From: Mycolicibacterium duvalii
GTDB lineage: Bacteria > Actinomycetota > Actinomycetes > Mycobacteriales > Mycobacteriaceae
DNA: 64,000 nucleotides
Assembly (NCBI RefSeq): GCF_010726645.1
Contig: NZ_AP022563.1
Span: forward strand, 1,612,001 to 1,676,000
Direction of reading: 5' to 3'
Below the pieces are notes generated by a model. The model worked only from the letters and a program-made list of their open reading frames with translations. It made no database searches and was not told the DNA's origin. Both the position numbers and the translations under genes were made by a program. Positions 41,601 through 51,799 of the stretch are shown in pieces; position 1 is the first letter of the stretch, and each line of letters starts with the position of its first letter.

Positions 41601-44600
41601 GACTGGCCTCCATGATCGCGGTGTCGACGTCGCGGCCCTCGGCCTTGGCCATGCGGGTGGCCCGCAGCACCCGCTGGTAATCGCGGGGCATCACCTTGGT
41701 GAACTGTGCACTGCGCCGCGGCCAGTCGGCCAGCACCGAGGCGGCCACAGCGCTGGCGGTGTGGCGCAGATGGTCGGCCACCACCTCCCGCAACCACGAC
41801 AGGTCTTCAGGTTCGAGGCGCTGCAACTCGACCATGTCGGTGTTGACCCGGCCCGGCTCCAAACCCAGCACGTAGGCGATACCGCCGGACATGCCCGCCG
41901 CCATGTTGCGGCCGACGCGGCCGAGCACGACCACCCGGCCGCCGGTCATGTATTCACAGGCGTGATCGCCGACTCCCTCGACGACGGCCAGCGCTCCGGA
42001 GTTGCGTGCGGCGAACCGTTCGCCGACGCGGCCGCGCAGATACACCTCGCCCGAGGTGGCTCCGTAGAGCAGTGTGTTGCCGGCGATCACGTTGTCTTCC
42101 GGCACGAACAGCACATCGTCCTGCGGTCTGACGATGATCTTTCCACCCGAAAGTCCCTTACCGACATAGTCGTTGGCGTCTCCGACAAGCTCCACTGTGA
42201 TGCCTGGCGGGAGGAACGCGCCGAGGGACTGACCCGCCGAGCCCGTCAGCCTCACCCGGATGGTGTCCTCGGGCAGCCCTTGGGCGCCGTAGCGGCGGGT
42301 GATCTCGCTGCCCAGCAGGGTGCCCACCGTGCGGTTGACGTTGCGCACCGGCAGCTCCAGCCGCACCGGGTGGGCGTCTTCGAGTGCGCCTTCGGCCAGC
42401 TGGATCAGCGTCTGATCCAGCGCCTGGGCGAGGGCGTGGTCCTGGGCGCGCATCCGCCGCCGTGGCGAGTGCCCGGTGCCGGCCACGTCGGCCGGTAGCG
42501 CGAAGAGGGGCGACAGGTCGAGGCCCGCGCTCTTCCAGTGCGCCACGCCCGTCGCGGTGTCGAGCAGCTCGACATGCCCTACGGCTTCGTCGACGCTGCG
42601 GAAACCGAGTTCGGCCAGATACTTTCGGATGTCTTCGGCGATGAAGCGGAAGAAGTTCTCGACGAACTCCGGCTTCCCGGTGAAGCGGGAGCGCAGTTCG
42701 GGGTTCTGCGTGGCCACGCCCACCGGGCAGGTGTCGAGGTGGCAGACCCGCATCATGATGCAGCCGGACACGATCAGCGGCGCGGTGGCGAAGCCGTACT
42801 CCTCGGCACCCAGCAGCATGGCGACCATCACGTCGCGCGCCGTGCGCATGCCGCCGTCACACTGCACGGTGATGCGGTCACGCAGGCCGTTGAGCAGCAA
42901 CGTCTGCTGGGTGTCGGCAAGGCCGATCTCCCACGGCGCTCCGGCGTGTTTGAGGCTCGTCAGGGGTGCGGCGCCGGTTCCGCCGTCGTAGCCGGAGATC
43001 AGGACCACGTCGGCGTGCGCCTTGGCCACACCGGCCGCAACGGTGCCGACCCCGACCGAACTGACCAGCTTGACGTGGACGCGGGCCTCGGAGTTGGCGT
43101 TCTTCAGATCGTGAATGAGCTGCGCGAGATCCTCGATCGAATAGATGTCGTGGTGCGGAGGCGGCGAGATCAGACCCACCCCGGGGGTGGAATGCCTGGT
43201 CTTGGCGATGTCGGGATACACCTTGTAGCCGGGAAGTTGTCCTCCTTCACCGGGTTTGGCGCCTTGGGCCATCTTGATCTGGATGTCGGACGCGTTGACC
43301 AGGTAGTCACTGGTGACCCCGAATCGGCCCGAGGCGACCTGCTTGACGGCGCTGCGCCGAACCGGATCGTGGAGCCTGCCGGCGTCCTCACCGCCCTCGC
43401 CGGAGTTCGACCGTCCGCCGAGGTTGTTCATCGCGATCGCCATGGTCTCGTGGGCTTCGGCCGAGATGGAGCCATAGCTCATGGCGCCGGTGTTGAACCG
43501 GGCCAGGATCGCTTCTACCGGTTCCACCTCCTCCAACGGGACCGGCGGCCGCAGGTCGGTCCTGATCTGAAACAGGCCGCGCAGGGCGCCACCGTCGCGG
43601 GCGAGCCGATTGACCTCGTCGGAGTACTTCTGGAAGACCTCGTAGCGTGCGGTGCGGGTCGAATGCTGCAGCAGGAAAACGACTTCGGGGGTGAACAGGT
43701 GCAGTTCACCTTCGCGCCGGTAGGCGTATTCGCCGCCGACCTCCAGCCGCCGGTGCACCCGTTCGGTGGGGTTCTCCGGATAGGCGCGGCGGTGACGCTT
43801 CTTGACCTCGTCGGCGACGACGTCCAGACCGATGCCGCCCAGCTGCGTCGGCGTGCCGGTGAAGTACTCCTCGATGACGTCTCTGTCGATGCCGATGGCC
43901 TCGAACACCTGGGCACCGGTGTAGGACGCGACGGTGGAGATGCCCATCTTGCTCATCACCTTCATCACGCCCTTGCCCAGCGCGTCGAGGTAGTTGCGCA
44001 CCGCCGCGGCCGGTTCGATCCCGGTCAACTCCCCCTCCCGGATCAGGTCCTCGATCGTTTCGAAGGCCAGGTACGGGTTGACCGCGGCCGCACCGTAGCC
44101 GATGAGCATCGCGATGTGGTGCACCTCGCGAGCGTCGCCGGTCTCGACGACCAGGGCGACGCTGGTGCGCTGTTTGGTTCGCACCAGGTGGTGGTGCACC
44201 GCCGAAACCGCCAGCAGCGACGGGATCGGAGCCTTCCGGTGGTCGGAGTCGCGGTCTGAGATCACCAGTGTGCGAGCCCCTTTGGCGATCGCGTCGCAGG
44301 CCCGAAGCCTCAGGTCCTCCAGCGCCTCGGCCAGACCGGGACCACCGCGCTCCACGTCGTAGAGTGCGCGCACCACGGCGCAGCGCAGCCCGGGGTGATC
44401 ACCGTCGTCGTTGATGTGGACGATCTTGTTCAACTCGTCGTTGTCGAGGACCGGCCGGTGCAGCACGATCTGCCGGCACGACGCCGCGCTGGGTTCGAGC
44501 AGGTTGTGTTCCGGACCCATCACCCGTGACATCGAGGTGACGACTTCTTCGCGGATCGCATCCAGCGGCGGGTTGGTCACTTGGGCGAACAGTTCGACGA

Positions 44601-46149
44601 AGTAGTCGTACAGCAGCTTCGGACGCTGCGACAGCACGGCGGCCGGGGTGTCGCTGCCCATGGAGCCCAGCGGCTCCGAGCCCAGCGCAGCCATCGGGGT
44701 GAGGAGCACCCGCAAGTCTTCTTCGGTGTAGCCGAAGCTGATCTGACGGCGCACCACCGATTCGTGGTTGGGGGTGATCCGCACCCGCTCGGGCAGCGAC
44801 TTCAGATCCACCAGTCCCGCGTGCAGCCATTCCCCGTAGGCGTGTGCGGCGGTGAGATCCCGCTTGATCTCCTCGTCGGGCACGATGCGGCCGGCGGCGG
44901 TATCGATCAGCAGCATCCGGCCCGGCTGCAGTCGACCCTTGGTGACGATCTGCGCCGAGGGGACGTCCAGCACGCCGCTCTCGCTGGCGAGAATGACCCG
45001 GTCGTCGAGGGTTCGCCACCACCGGCCGGGCCGTAGGCCGTTGCGGTCCAACACCGCGCCGACCAGCGTGCCATCGGTGAAGGTGACACACGCGGGTCCG
45101 TCCCAGGGCTCCATCAGCGAGGCGTGGAACTGCCAGAACGCCCGCTCATCGCGGTCCATGTCGGTGTTGTTCTCCCAGGCTTCCGGGATCATCATCAGCA
45201 CCGCGTGGGGCAGGCTGCGGCCGCCGAAGTGCAGCAGTTCGAGAACCTCGTCGAAGGACGCCGAGTCCGACGCTCCTGGCGTGCAGACCGGCGACAGCCG
45301 ACTCAGATCACCCGGAAGGTGCGCACTGGCCAGCATCGCCTCCCGCGCGTGCATCCGGTTTCGGTTGCCCCGCACGGTGTTGATCTCGCCGTTGTGCGCG
45401 ACGAACCGGAACGGATGGGCCAGCGGCCAGGACGGGAACGTGTTGGTCGAGAATCGGCTGTGCACGATCGCGATGGCGCTCACGCAGCGTTCGTCGCGCA
45501 GATCCGAAAAGTATTGCGGCAACTGCATTGTCGTGAGCATGCCCTTGTAGACCATGGTGCGACTGGACAGCGACGGGAAGTACACTCCGTGGCGCTCGGC
45601 CCGTTTGCGCAGGGGGTAGACGCGGCGGTCGAGCTCGATTCCCCCCACCTGAACGCCGTGTTGTTCGGTATCAGTGACGAAAAGTTGCGCCATGTGGGGC
45701 ATACATCCCCGCGCGGTGGCGCCGACGTCCGCGCCCACCGGGTCGACTGGAAGCTCACGCCAACCGAGGACCTCCAGCCCCTCCTCGGCGGCGATGTGGT
45801 GGATCTGGTCACGCGCCGCCGCGCCGGCTCGCGGATCGGCGGGCAGGAAGCAAATGCCGGCAGCGAAGGTGTTGCCCCCGTCGGATGCGGGTTCGGGCAG
45901 GTCGAAAGCGGTGACCGCGCGCAGCAGGTCGACCGGAAGCTGGATCAGGATTCCTGAGCCGTCCCCGCTGGTGGGTTCCGAACCTGCAGCCCCGCGGTGT
46001 TCCAGGTGCTCCAGGGCGATGAGCGCGTCGGCGACGATGGAGTGCGATGGGCGGCCTCGGACGTCGGCGACCATGGCGACGCCGCAGGAGTCTGACTCGT
46101 TGGCCGGGTCGTAGAGACCCTGGGGTTCCGGCAGTGCCGAAAAAAGCAT
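41593..46149 (-). CDS. gltB: Glutamate synthase large subunit
   Basis: Makes two glutamates from glutamine and 2-oxoglutarate. 1518 residues, the usual alpha-subunit length. A propeptide of 21 residues precedes catalytic Cys22 ('DSCGVAM') of the class II glutaminase. The central domain and FMN-binding synthase domain follow ('[15 protein letters not shown]', '[15 protein letters not shown]', '[20 protein letters not shown]'). The 3Fe-4S motif is '[19 protein letters not shown]'. The C-terminal GXGXG domain ends with '[15 protein letters not shown]'. AGGAG lies about 8 bases ahead of the ATG. Translated together with gltD. Confidence 0.97.
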   Translation of the reverse strand: MLFSALPEPQGLYDPANESDSCGVAMVADVRGRPSHSIVADALIALEHLEHRGAAGSEPTSGDGSGILIQLPVDLLRAVTAFDLPEPASDGGNTFAAGICFLPADPRAGAAARDQIHHIAAEEGLEVLGWRELPVDPVGADVGATARGCMPHMAQLFVTDTEQHGVQVGGIELDRRVYPLRKRAERHGVYFPSLSSRTMVYKGMLTTMQLPQYFSDLRDERCVSAIAIVHSRFSTNTFPSWPLAHPFRFVAHNGEINTVRGNRNRMHAREAMLASAHLPGDLSRLSPVCTPGASDSASFDEVLELLHFGGRSLPHAVLMMIPEAWENNTDMDRDERAFWQFHASLMEPWDGPACVTFTDGTLVGAVLDRNGLRPGRWWRTLDDRVILASESGVLDVPSAQIVTKGRLQPGRMLLIDTAAGRIVPDEEIKRDLTAAHAYGEWLHAGLVDLKSLPERVRITPNHESVVRRQISFGYTEEDLRVLLTPMAALGSEPLGSMGSDTPAAVLSQRPKLLYDYFVELFAQVTNPPLDAIREEVVTSMSRVMGPEHNLLEPSAASCRQIVLHRPVLDNDELNKIVHINDDGDHPGLRCAVVRALYDVERGGPGLAEALEDLRLRACDAIAKGARTLVISDRDSDHRKAPIPSLLAVSAVHHHLVRTKQRTSVALVVETGDAREVHHIAMLIGYGAAAVNPYLAFETIEDLIREGELTGIEPAAAVRNYLDALGKGVMKVMSKMGISTVASYTGAQVFEAIGIDRDVIEEYFTGTPTQLGGIGLDVVADEVKKRHRRAYPENPTERVHRRLEVGGEYAYRREGELHLFTPEVVFLLQHSTRTARYEVFQKYSDEVNRLARDGGALRGLFQIRTDLRPPVPLEEVEPVEAILARFNTGAMSYGSISAEAHETMAIAMNNLGGRSNSGEGGEDAGRLHDPVRRSAVKQVASGRFGVTSDYLVNASDIQIKMAQGAKPGEGGQLPGYKVYPDIAKTRHSTPGVGLISPPPHHDIYSIEDLAQLIHDLKNANSEARVHVKLVSSVGVGTVAAGVAKAHADVVLISGYDGGTGAAPLTSLKHAGAPWEIGLADTQQTLLLNGLRDRITVQCDGGMRTARDVMVAMLLGAEEYGFATAPLIVSGCIMMRVCHLDTCPVGVATQNPELRSRFTGKPEFVENFFRFIAEDIRKYLAELGFRSVDEAVGHVELLDTATGVAHWKSAGLDLSPLFALPADVAGTGHSPRRRMRAQDHALAQALDQTLIQLAEGALEDAHPVRLELPVRNVNRTVGTLLGSEITRRYGAQGLPEDTIRVRLTGSAGQSLGAFLPPGITVELVGDANDYVGKGLSGGKIIVRPQDDVLFVPEDNVIAGNTLLYGATSGEVYLRGRVGERFAARNSGALAVVEGVGDHACEYMTGGRVVVLGRVGRNMAAGMSGGIAYVLGLEPGRVNTDMVELQRLEPEDLSWLREVVADHLRHTASAVAASVLADWPRRSAQFTKVMPRDYQRVLRATRMAKAEGRDVDTAIMEASRG

Positions 46150-46229
46150 CGATGGGCTCCTCGCAGTCCTGAAGTGTGTTCAGGGACTGCACCGGCCCGT
46201 CCGGCGATCCTATCAGCGCCGGTGGTCGG

Positions 46230-46643
46230 CTACCCGTCGAGAACGGTGGGTACGAGCGGGAACCCGGGCAGATTGCGGACGACCGTCCACGTCACCGCGG
46301 CGACGATGATCACGGTCAGCGTCGTCGAGTCCAGCGGAGTGCGCTCCCGCTTTCGCTGGACGACAACCCAAGCCAGCAGCAGCGGAAGGCCGATGAGGAG
46401 AAACGCGTTGTCGACGAATGCCGCCGCGAGGTCGCCGTGCAGCACGTCATGGGTCATCCGCAGACCACCGCAGGCCGGGCAGTCCCAGCCGGTGAGCAGC
46501 TTGAACGGACATGCCGGGAAGACGAAGTCGGAGCTGTGCGGATCACCGAAGCCGATGTAGGCCAACGCTCCCAGCGTCGCGGCTCCGGCGCCCAACCCGA
46601 CGAGCAGTCGGGGCGGACGGGAACGGGCCGGACTAGGTCCCAT
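46230..46643 (-). CDS. DUF2752 membrane protein
   Basis: 137 residues. The DUF2752 signature 'CPFKLLTGWDCPACGGLRMTHDVLHGDLAAAFVDNAFL' (cited for recognition in part) places a C-x9-C-x2-C-G-like motif just before a short amphipathic stretch; helices at about 13-32, 78-95 and 105-125. Function unknown in the family. It overlaps the upstream TM2 gene by 11 bases, the same pair that lies between lgt and pyk in M. tuberculosis (Rv1615/Rv1616). It ends 80 bases before gltB. Confidence 0.86.
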   Translation of the reverse strand: MGPSPARSRPPRLLVGLGAGAATLGALAYIGFGDPHSSDFVFPACPFKLLTGWDCPACGGLRMTHDVLHGDLAAAFVDNAFLLIGLPLLLAWVVVQRKRERTPLDSTTLTVIIVAAVTWTVVRNLPGFPLVPTVLDG

Positions 46644-47019
46644 CGCGAAGGGGTCGACCCTCAGGGTCGCGCACCTTGTCGGTCAGGATCAGCACAGCGT
46701 CGACGATCCCCCAGATGACGGCCCCGATGCCGCAGGTGATCAATCCGACGACGAGCTGCGCGATCCCGAACCCCGTTTGTCCCAGGTAGATGCGGCCGAT
46801 CCCGACCAGGCCGACGAGTCCGAGAAGTTGGAGCAGTCCCGCAACGACCTTGGACTTCTCCGAGAACGGTTCGCCCGTGATCGGGTGCCGACCGTAGGGT
46901 GCGCTCGGGTCGCCGTAGGCCGGCGGGTAGTGGCCGACCGGCGGAGGATATCCGGGCTGCTGGGGTGGCGGTGGGTAAGGGTTGCCGCCCTCGTTGCCGC
47001 CGAATTGGGGCTCACTCAT
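46633..47019 (-). CDS. TM2-domain membrane protein with Pro-rich N-terminus
   Basis: 128 residues. Residues 1-50 are Pro/Gly/Tyr-rich and probably disordered. From about 55 comes a TM2 domain: two helices around 'KVVAGLLQLLGLVGLVGIGRIYLGQTGFGIAQLVVGLITCGIGAVIWGIVDAVLIL' (given as position only: residues 62-115), including the 'GRIYLG' turn. The C-terminus is short and charged. The ATG at 47019 follows GGGGGG closely; the 37 further codons upstream are a chance extension. Function unknown. Confidence 0.86.
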   Translation of the reverse strand: MSEPQFGGNEGGNPYPPPPQQPGYPPPVGHYPPAYGDPSAPYGRHPITGEPFSEKSKVVAGLLQLLGLVGLVGIGRIYLGQTGFGIAQLVVGLITCGIGAVIWGIVDAVLILTDKVRDPEGRPLRDGT

Positions 47020-47163
47020 GCCCCCCAGCATGCCAGACCGAACGGCCGAGCCGAAGCAGTTCCTGGCCGCGCCGCCCGCGGGCACGGCGGGACTTCGCCG
47101 GGGCCTCGGGGTCGATCGCGGAGCCGACACCGCGGGCCGGATGTGTGGCCGGGCGGCGTGACG

Positions 47164-49758
47164 CTAGCGATTTCTGCGGCGACGCAACCACTGTCGGACG
47201 CGGCCACCTGCGGACGCCGAACCTGAGTTCGGCACGGTCAGCGACGACGGGATCTTGGCCGGTTCGGCTGTGCCGCTGTCGGTGGCCGGTTTCTGAGCAT
47301 CGGACTCGTCCCCGGCTTCCGTGCCGGCGAGCGCCTCGGCCGCGTCCTCGCCCTCGGTCGACACCACGTTCTCGCCGTCAGTGCCGCCGGCCGCACCGGG
47401 CTCCTCGACGGGGGTTTCGCCGGCGGAGTCATCGCCCTCGGCGGCACCATCCGCGTCGGGCTCGTCGGTCGCGCCGGCGAGGGCCTCGGCCGCGTCCTCG
47501 CCCTCGGGAGCGGAGACCTCTTCGCCGTCGATTTCGGGTTCTTCGCCGGAACCGACCTCGTCTTCGGGCGCCTCGTCGGCCACCACGGACGCGTCAGCGC
47601 CGTCCTCGTCAGCAACCTCGGATTCGACCAGCGCCTCGGCGACGTCCGCGCCCTCGGGCGCCGCCACCTCCGCGCCGACGGTTTCGGCGTCTCCGCCGGA
47701 GTCGTCGTCGGTGGGCGTCTGGTCGCCCTCGGGTGCCTCAGCCGCGCCGGCGAGCGCCTCGGCAGCATCCTCGCCCTCAGCGGCGGGCACCTCCTCGCCG
47801 TCCTCGTCAGCGTCGGTGCCAGGCTCTTCGCCGGAGCCGATCTCGTGTTCGGCCGCCTCGTCGGCCACCACGGACGCGTCAGCGCCGTCCTCGTCAGCAA
47901 CCTCGGATTCGACCAGCGCCTCGGCGACGTCCGCGCCCTCGGGCGCCGCCACCTCCGCGCCGACGGTTTCGGCGTCTCCGCCGGAGTCGTCGTCGGTGGG
48001 CGTCTGGTCGCCCTCGGGTGCCTCAGCCGCGCCGGCGAGCGCCTCGGCAGCATCCTCGCCCTCAGCGACCGGCGCCTGCCCGGCGACGTCGGCCTCGACG
48101 CCCTGGTCTTCCTCGGCGCCTTCATCGGCTTCAGCACCCTCACCGGCGACGGCGTCGAAAACCTCCTCGGCTTCCTCGCCCTCGACCGCCCCCACGCCCC
48201 CGACCTCGGACTCGGCAGCGTCATCGGGCGACCCGGCAAGAACAACCTGCTCGACAGCCCCCTCACCGCCGGCCGCCACCTCATCACCGGCCTCAGCCGC
48301 CAGCTCCGAGGCCTCCGCCTCGCCCGCGACCGCCGACTCATGGGCCTGCGCGGCGTCATCCACCGCCTCGCCGAGCTCCTCCTCCTCGACCGCACCCACG
48401 CCACCGACCGACTCCTCGTCGGCCTCGGCGCCCTGGTCTTCCTCGGCGGCCTCATCAGCCTCAGCACCCTCATCGGCGACGGCGTCGAAAACCTCCTCGG
48501 CTTCCTCGCCCTCGACCGCCCCCACGCCCCCGACCTCGGACTCGGCAGCGTCATCGGGCGACCCGGCAAGAACAACCTGCTCGACAGCCCCCTCACCGCC
48601 GGCCGCCACCTCATCACCGGCCTCAGCCGCCAGCTCCGAGGCCTCCGCCTCGCCCGCGACCGCCGACTCATGGGCCTGCGCGGCGTCATCCACCGCCTCG
48701 CCGAGCTCGTCCTCCTCGACCGCACCCACGCCACCGACCGACTCCTCGTCGGCCTCGGCGCCCTGGTCTTCCTCGGTGTCCGCGCCGGCGCCGGCGCCCT
48801 GGTCTTCCTCGGCGGCCACCGTCGCCGCGGCGACCACACCGGCCGTGGAGGCGCCCACCGTCAGGTCCTTGACGACCGCTTCGGCGGCCGTCTCCTGTGT
48901 CCCCCGCAAGCTCGCCGGTTCCTCACGTCCGCGCGGCGCGACCATGATGTACACCACGGCACCGATGAAGACGAACGTCGCAGTGAACGAGTTGATTCGC
49001 ACCCCCGCCAATTCGGTGGCGAAGTCACTGCGCAGCAGCTCGATCCAGAATCGGCCGACGCAATAGCCCGCGACATAGAGCGCGAAGAGCCGGCCGTGCC
49101 CTATCTTGAACCGCCGGTCGACGATGAGCAGTACCGCGAACACCACGAGGTTCCATAGCAGCTCGTAGAGGAACGTCGGATGCACCACCTCCAGCAATTG
49201 CCCGGTGGAGACCCCGTTCAGATAGTCGACGGCACCGCTGGCGTTGCGCCGCTCGTAGATTTCCAGTCCCCACGGCAGCGTCGTCTCGCGCCCGTAGAGC
49301 TCTTGGTTGAAGTAATTGCCCAGGCGGCCGATCGCCTGCGCCAGGATGATCCCGGGCGCTATCGCATCACCGAAGGCCGGCAACGGAATTCCGCGTCGCC
49401 GGCACGCGATCCACGCGCCCACACCGCCCAACGCGACCGCGCCCCAGATCCCCAGGCCGCCGTCCCAGATCCGCAGCGCTGCGGTGAAGCCCGCGCCGTC
49501 AGGGCCGAAGTAGGTGCTCCAGTCCGTCAGCACGTGGTAGAGACGGCCGCCGACCAACCCGAAGGTCACGGCCCACAAAGCGATGTCGTAGATGACACCG
49601 GGCTCCCCGCCCCGCGCCACCCACCTGCGGTCGCCGATCACCAGGGCCGCGACGATGCCGGCGATGATGAACAACGCGTACGCCCGCACCGGGAACGGCC
49701 CCAAATACCAGACACCCTGCGGCGGGCTCGGGAACGATGCCAGCAGCGTAGTGGTCAC
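47164..49758 (-). CDS. lgt: Prolipoprotein diacylglyceryl transferase with a 580-residue acidic repeat tail
   Basis: Transfers diacylglycerol from phosphatidylglycerol to the lipobox cysteine of prelipoproteins. Residues 1-275 are the complete membrane enzyme: 'RIWDGGLGIWG', the Lgt signature 'GRLGNYFNQELYG' (144-156), 'HPTFLYE' (193-199) and 'GRLFALYVAGYCVGRFWIE'. Residues from about 280 to 850 are Ala/Glu/Asp/Gly-rich with almost no Lys or Arg, including two pairs of long repeats (residues 328-429/438-539 and 564-635/659-730). The last dozen residues are basic (RVRQWLRRRRNR). Total 864 residues against about 470 in M. tuberculosis and 290 in E. coli. The GTG start overlaps the trpA stop. 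Confidence 0.95.
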   Translation of the reverse strand: MTTTLLASFPSPPQGVWYLGPFPVRAYALFIIAGIVAALVIGDRRWVARGGEPGVIYDIALWAVTFGLVGGRLYHVLTDWSTYFGPDGAGFTAALRIWDGGLGIWGAVALGGVGAWIACRRRGIPLPAFGDAIAPGIILAQAIGRLGNYFNQELYGRETTLPWGLEIYERRNASGAVDYLNGVSTGQLLEVVHPTFLYELLWNLVVFAVLLIVDRRFKIGHGRLFALYVAGYCVGRFWIELLRSDFATELAGVRINSFTATFVFIGAVVYIMVAPRGREEPASLRGTQETAAEAVVKDLTVGASTAGVVAAATVAAEEDQGAGAGADTEEDQGAEADEESVGGVGAVEEDELGEAVDDAAQAHESAVAGEAEASELAAEAGDEVAAGGEGAVEQVVLAGSPDDAAESEVGGVGAVEGEEAEEVFDAVADEGAEADEAAEEDQGAEADEESVGGVGAVEEEELGEAVDDAAQAHESAVAGEAEASELAAEAGDEVAAGGEGAVEQVVLAGSPDDAAESEVGGVGAVEGEEAEEVFDAVAGEGAEADEGAEEDQGVEADVAGQAPVAEGEDAAEALAGAAEAPEGDQTPTDDDSGGDAETVGAEVAAPEGADVAEALVESEVADEDGADASVVADEAAEHEIGSGEEPGTDADEDGEEVPAAEGEDAAEALAGAAEAPEGDQTPTDDDSGGDAETVGAEVAAPEGADVAEALVESEVADEDGADASVVADEAPEDEVGSGEEPEIDGEEVSAPEGEDAAEALAGATDEPDADGAAEGDDSAGETPVEEPGAAGGTDGENVVSTEGEDAAEALAGTEAGDESDAQKPATDSGTAEPAKIPSSLTVPNSGSASAGGRVRQWLRRRRNR
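47569..47782 (-). repeat. Repeat B, copy 1 (perfect 214-base direct repeat in lgt)
   Basis: Identical over 214 bases to 47854-48067, with a 285-base period (95 codons), so the frame is kept. It encodes acidic tail residues about 659-730 at 47569-47782. Confidence 0.95.
47854..48067 (-). repeat. Repeat B, copy 2
   Basis: Perfect copy of 47569-47782. Outside the identical block the flanks have diverged at several positions, so the unit is larger than the perfect part. Confidence 0.95.
48144..48446 (-). repeat. Repeat A, copy 1 (303-base near-perfect direct repeat in lgt)
   Basis: Matches 48474-48776 with a single visible difference (C at 48379 where the other copy has G at 48709), period 330 bases (110 codons). 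A degenerate extension of the same unit continues to about 48097. Encodes residues about 438-539. Confidence 0.93.
48474..48776 (-). repeat. Repeat A, copy 2
   Basis: Partner of 48144-48446; encodes residues about 328-429. A short third start of the unit (CCCTGGTCTTCCTCGG) recurs near 48800, just before the junction with the enzyme domain. Confidence 0.93.
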
Positions 49759-50543
49759 GCAGTGACCCTCTGCCGCACACCATCGGCCAATTCCTCGGTC
49801 AGCGACCGCAACGCCGGTATCCCGTCCGTGAGTGCGGAGACCAGAGCCGAACCGACGATCACTCCGTCAGCGTAGGCGCCGATCTGCGCAGCCTGCTCGC
49901 GCGAACGCACACCGAGGCCCACCCCGACCGGGATGTCGGCCACCTCCTTGATGCGGCGCACCAGCTCGGGTGCGGCATCCGAGACCGCGTCGCGGGCGCC
50001 CGTGACCCCCATCGTCGACGCCGCGTAGACGAATCCCCGGGAGGCGTGCACCGTCTGGGCCAACCGCTCGGGGGTCGAGGACGGCGCCACCAGAAAAATG
50101 CGGTCCAAATCGTGCGCATCCGACGCGGCCATCCACTCGCCGGCCTCGTCGGGGATCAGGTCCGGAGTGATCATGCCGAGACCGCCCGCGGACGCGAGAT
50201 CACGGGCGAACGCATCGACCCCCTTGCGCAGCACCAGGTTCCAGTAGCTCATCACGACCGCGTGCCCGCCGGCGTTGCTGATCGCCTCCACGGCGGTCAA
50301 CGCGTCGCGAACCCGCACTCCACCGCGCAGCGCCACCTCCGCGGCCGCCGCGATCGTCGGGCCGTCCATCCCGGGGTCCGAGTACGCGATACCGACCTCC
50401 ACGATGTCGCAGCCGGACTCGACCAGCGCCGTCATCGCCGAGATCGAGGTGGACACATCCGGATACCCCGTCGGCAGATAGCCGATCAGCGCCGACCGGT
50501 TCTCGGCGCGGCACGACTCGAACACCTTCGACAATCGGCTCAC
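49755..50543 (-). CDS. trpA: Tryptophan synthase alpha chain
   Basis: Cleaves indole-3-glycerol phosphate to indole, channelled to TrpB. 262-residue TIM barrel: '[11 protein letters not shown]', catalytic Glu in '[20 protein letters not shown]', '[17 protein letters not shown]', '[12 protein letters not shown]', '[13 protein letters not shown]' and phosphate loop '[14 protein letters not shown]' with '[11 protein letters not shown]'. The GTG at 50543 overlaps the trpB stop (GTGA); the frame is open upstream but that part is out of family. Its stop overlaps the lgt start in the same way. Confidence 0.97.
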   Translation of the reverse strand: MSRLSKVFESCRAENRSALIGYLPTGYPDVSTSISAMTALVESGCDIVEVGIAYSDPGMDGPTIAAAAEVALRGGVRVRDALTAVEAISNAGGHAVVMSYWNLVLRKGVDAFARDLASAGGLGMITPDLIPDEAGEWMAASDAHDLDRIFLVAPSSTPERLAQTVHASRGFVYAASTMGVTGARDAVSDAAPELVRRIKEVADIPVGVGLGVRSREQAAQIGAYADGVIVGSALVSALTDGIPALRSLTEELADGVRQRVTA

Positions 50544-51799
50544 TGACCACCGTCCAACAGCCCGAACCATTTCGCGGCCGTCTCGACATCCTTGTCGCCG
50601 CGGCCGGACAGGTTGACCAGGATGATGGCGCCGGGCCCGAGCTCGCGGCCCAGCTTCAACGCACCGGCCACCGCGTGGGCCGACTCGATGGCCGGGATGA
50701 TGCCCTCGGTCCGGCTCAGCAGCGACAGCGCGTCCATCGCCTCGGTGTCGGTGATGGGCTCGTAGCGGGCGCGCCCGACATCCTTGAGCAGTGCGTGCTC
50801 CGGACCGACCCCGGGATAGTCCAAACCTGCTGAGATCGAATGGGATTCGATCGTCTGGCCGTCCTCGTCCTGGAGCAGATAGGAGTACGACCCCTGAAAC
50901 GCTCCCGGCGAACCGCCGGTGAAGGTCGCCGCATGGCGTCCGGTCTCGACCCCGTCGCCGGCGGCCTCGTAACCGATCAGCTGTACTCCGGGGTCGTCGA
51001 TGAACGCGTGGAAGATACCGATCGCGTTCGAGCCGCCGCCGACGCAGGCGACCACGGCGTCGGGCAACCGCCCGGCCTGATCGAGCATCTGGGCCCGCGC
51101 CTCCAGCCCGATCACCCGCTGGAAGTCGCGCACCATCATCGGAAACGGGTGCGGACCGGCCGCCGTACCGAAGCAGTAGTAGGTGCTGTCGGCATTGGTG
51201 ACCCAATCCCGGAATGTCTCGTTGATCGCGTCCTTGAGCGTCTTGGATCCCGACTCGACAGCGACCACGGTCGCCCCGAGCAGGCGCATCCGCGCCACGT
51301 TCAGCGCCTGCCGCGCCGTGTCGACGGCTCCCATGTAGATGACGCATTCGAGTCCCAGCAGCGCGCATGCCGTGGCGGTGGCGACCCCGTGCTGGCCGGC
51401 GCCGGTCTCGGCGATCACCCGGGTCTTGCCCATCTGACGGGCCAGCAGCGCCTGGCCCAGCACGTTGTTGATCTTGTGCGAGCCGGTGTGGTTGAGGTCC
51501 TCGCGCTTGAGGAACACCCGGGCCCCGCCGGCGTGTTCGCTGAGCCGCTCGGCTTCGTACAGTGGCGACGGGCGACCGGCGTAATCCCGTTGCAGACGGT
51601 CGAGTTCATCGAGGAAGGTCTGATCTCCGCGGGCCTTCTCGTAGGCGGCGGTCACCTCCTCGATGACCGCCATCAGCGCCTCGGGAACGTATCGGCCGCC
51701 GTACACACCGAAATGTCCGCGCTCGTCGGGGTCGTGCGCGGTCGGTTCGGCGACTGCCGCGCTGGCACGCGGTAGGTCAGGACCGGTCGACTCGCTCAC
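50540..51799 (-). CDS. trpB: Tryptophan synthase beta chain
   Basis: PLP enzyme joining indole and serine to tryptophan. 419 residues, TrpB1 type. The PLP lysine is K109 in 'HTGSHKIN'. 'KREDLNHTG', '[17 protein letters not shown]', the phosphate cradle '[15 protein letters not shown]' and '[13 protein letters not shown]' are all present, as is the COMM region. The GTG start follows the trpC stop codon directly with no gap, so translation is likely coupled. Confidence 0.97.
   Translation of the reverse strand: MSESTGPDLPRASAAVAEPTAHDPDERGHFGVYGGRYVPEALMAVIEEVTAAYEKARGDQTFLDELDRLQRDYAGRPSPLYEAERLSEHAGGARVFLKREDLNHTGSHKINNVLGQALLARQMGKTRVIAETGAGQHGVATATACALLGLECVIYMGAVDTARQALNVARMRLLGATVVAVESGSKTLKDAINETFRDWVTNADSTYYCFGTAAGPHPFPMMVRDFQRVIGLEARAQMLDQAGRLPDAVVACVGGGSNAIGIFHAFIDDPGVQLIGYEAAGDGVETGRHAATFTGGSPGAFQGSYSYLLQDEDGQTIESHSISAGLDYPGVGPEHALLKDVGRARYEPITDTEAMDALSLLSRTEGIIPAIESAHAVAGALKLGRELGPGAIILVNLSGRGDKDVETAAKWFGLLDGGQ

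Noticed and set aside
47569..48776. lgt repeats as a CRISPR-like or mobile repeat array
   Set aside because: Units are 214-303 bases, in frame with an open reading frame, without spacers, cas genes or inverted ends.
46899..49158. Several plus-strand open frames of 440-660 codons opposite the lgt tail
   Set aside because: They arise from the stop-poor GC-rich repeat DNA; their products are Arg/Pro or Ser/Ala strings without domains, while the minus frame continues a real Lgt.
49755..51368. trpA as a 537-residue fusion protein
   Set aside because: The upstream half is an out-of-frame shadow of trpB; the GTG at 50543 overlaps the trpB stop and matches family starts.
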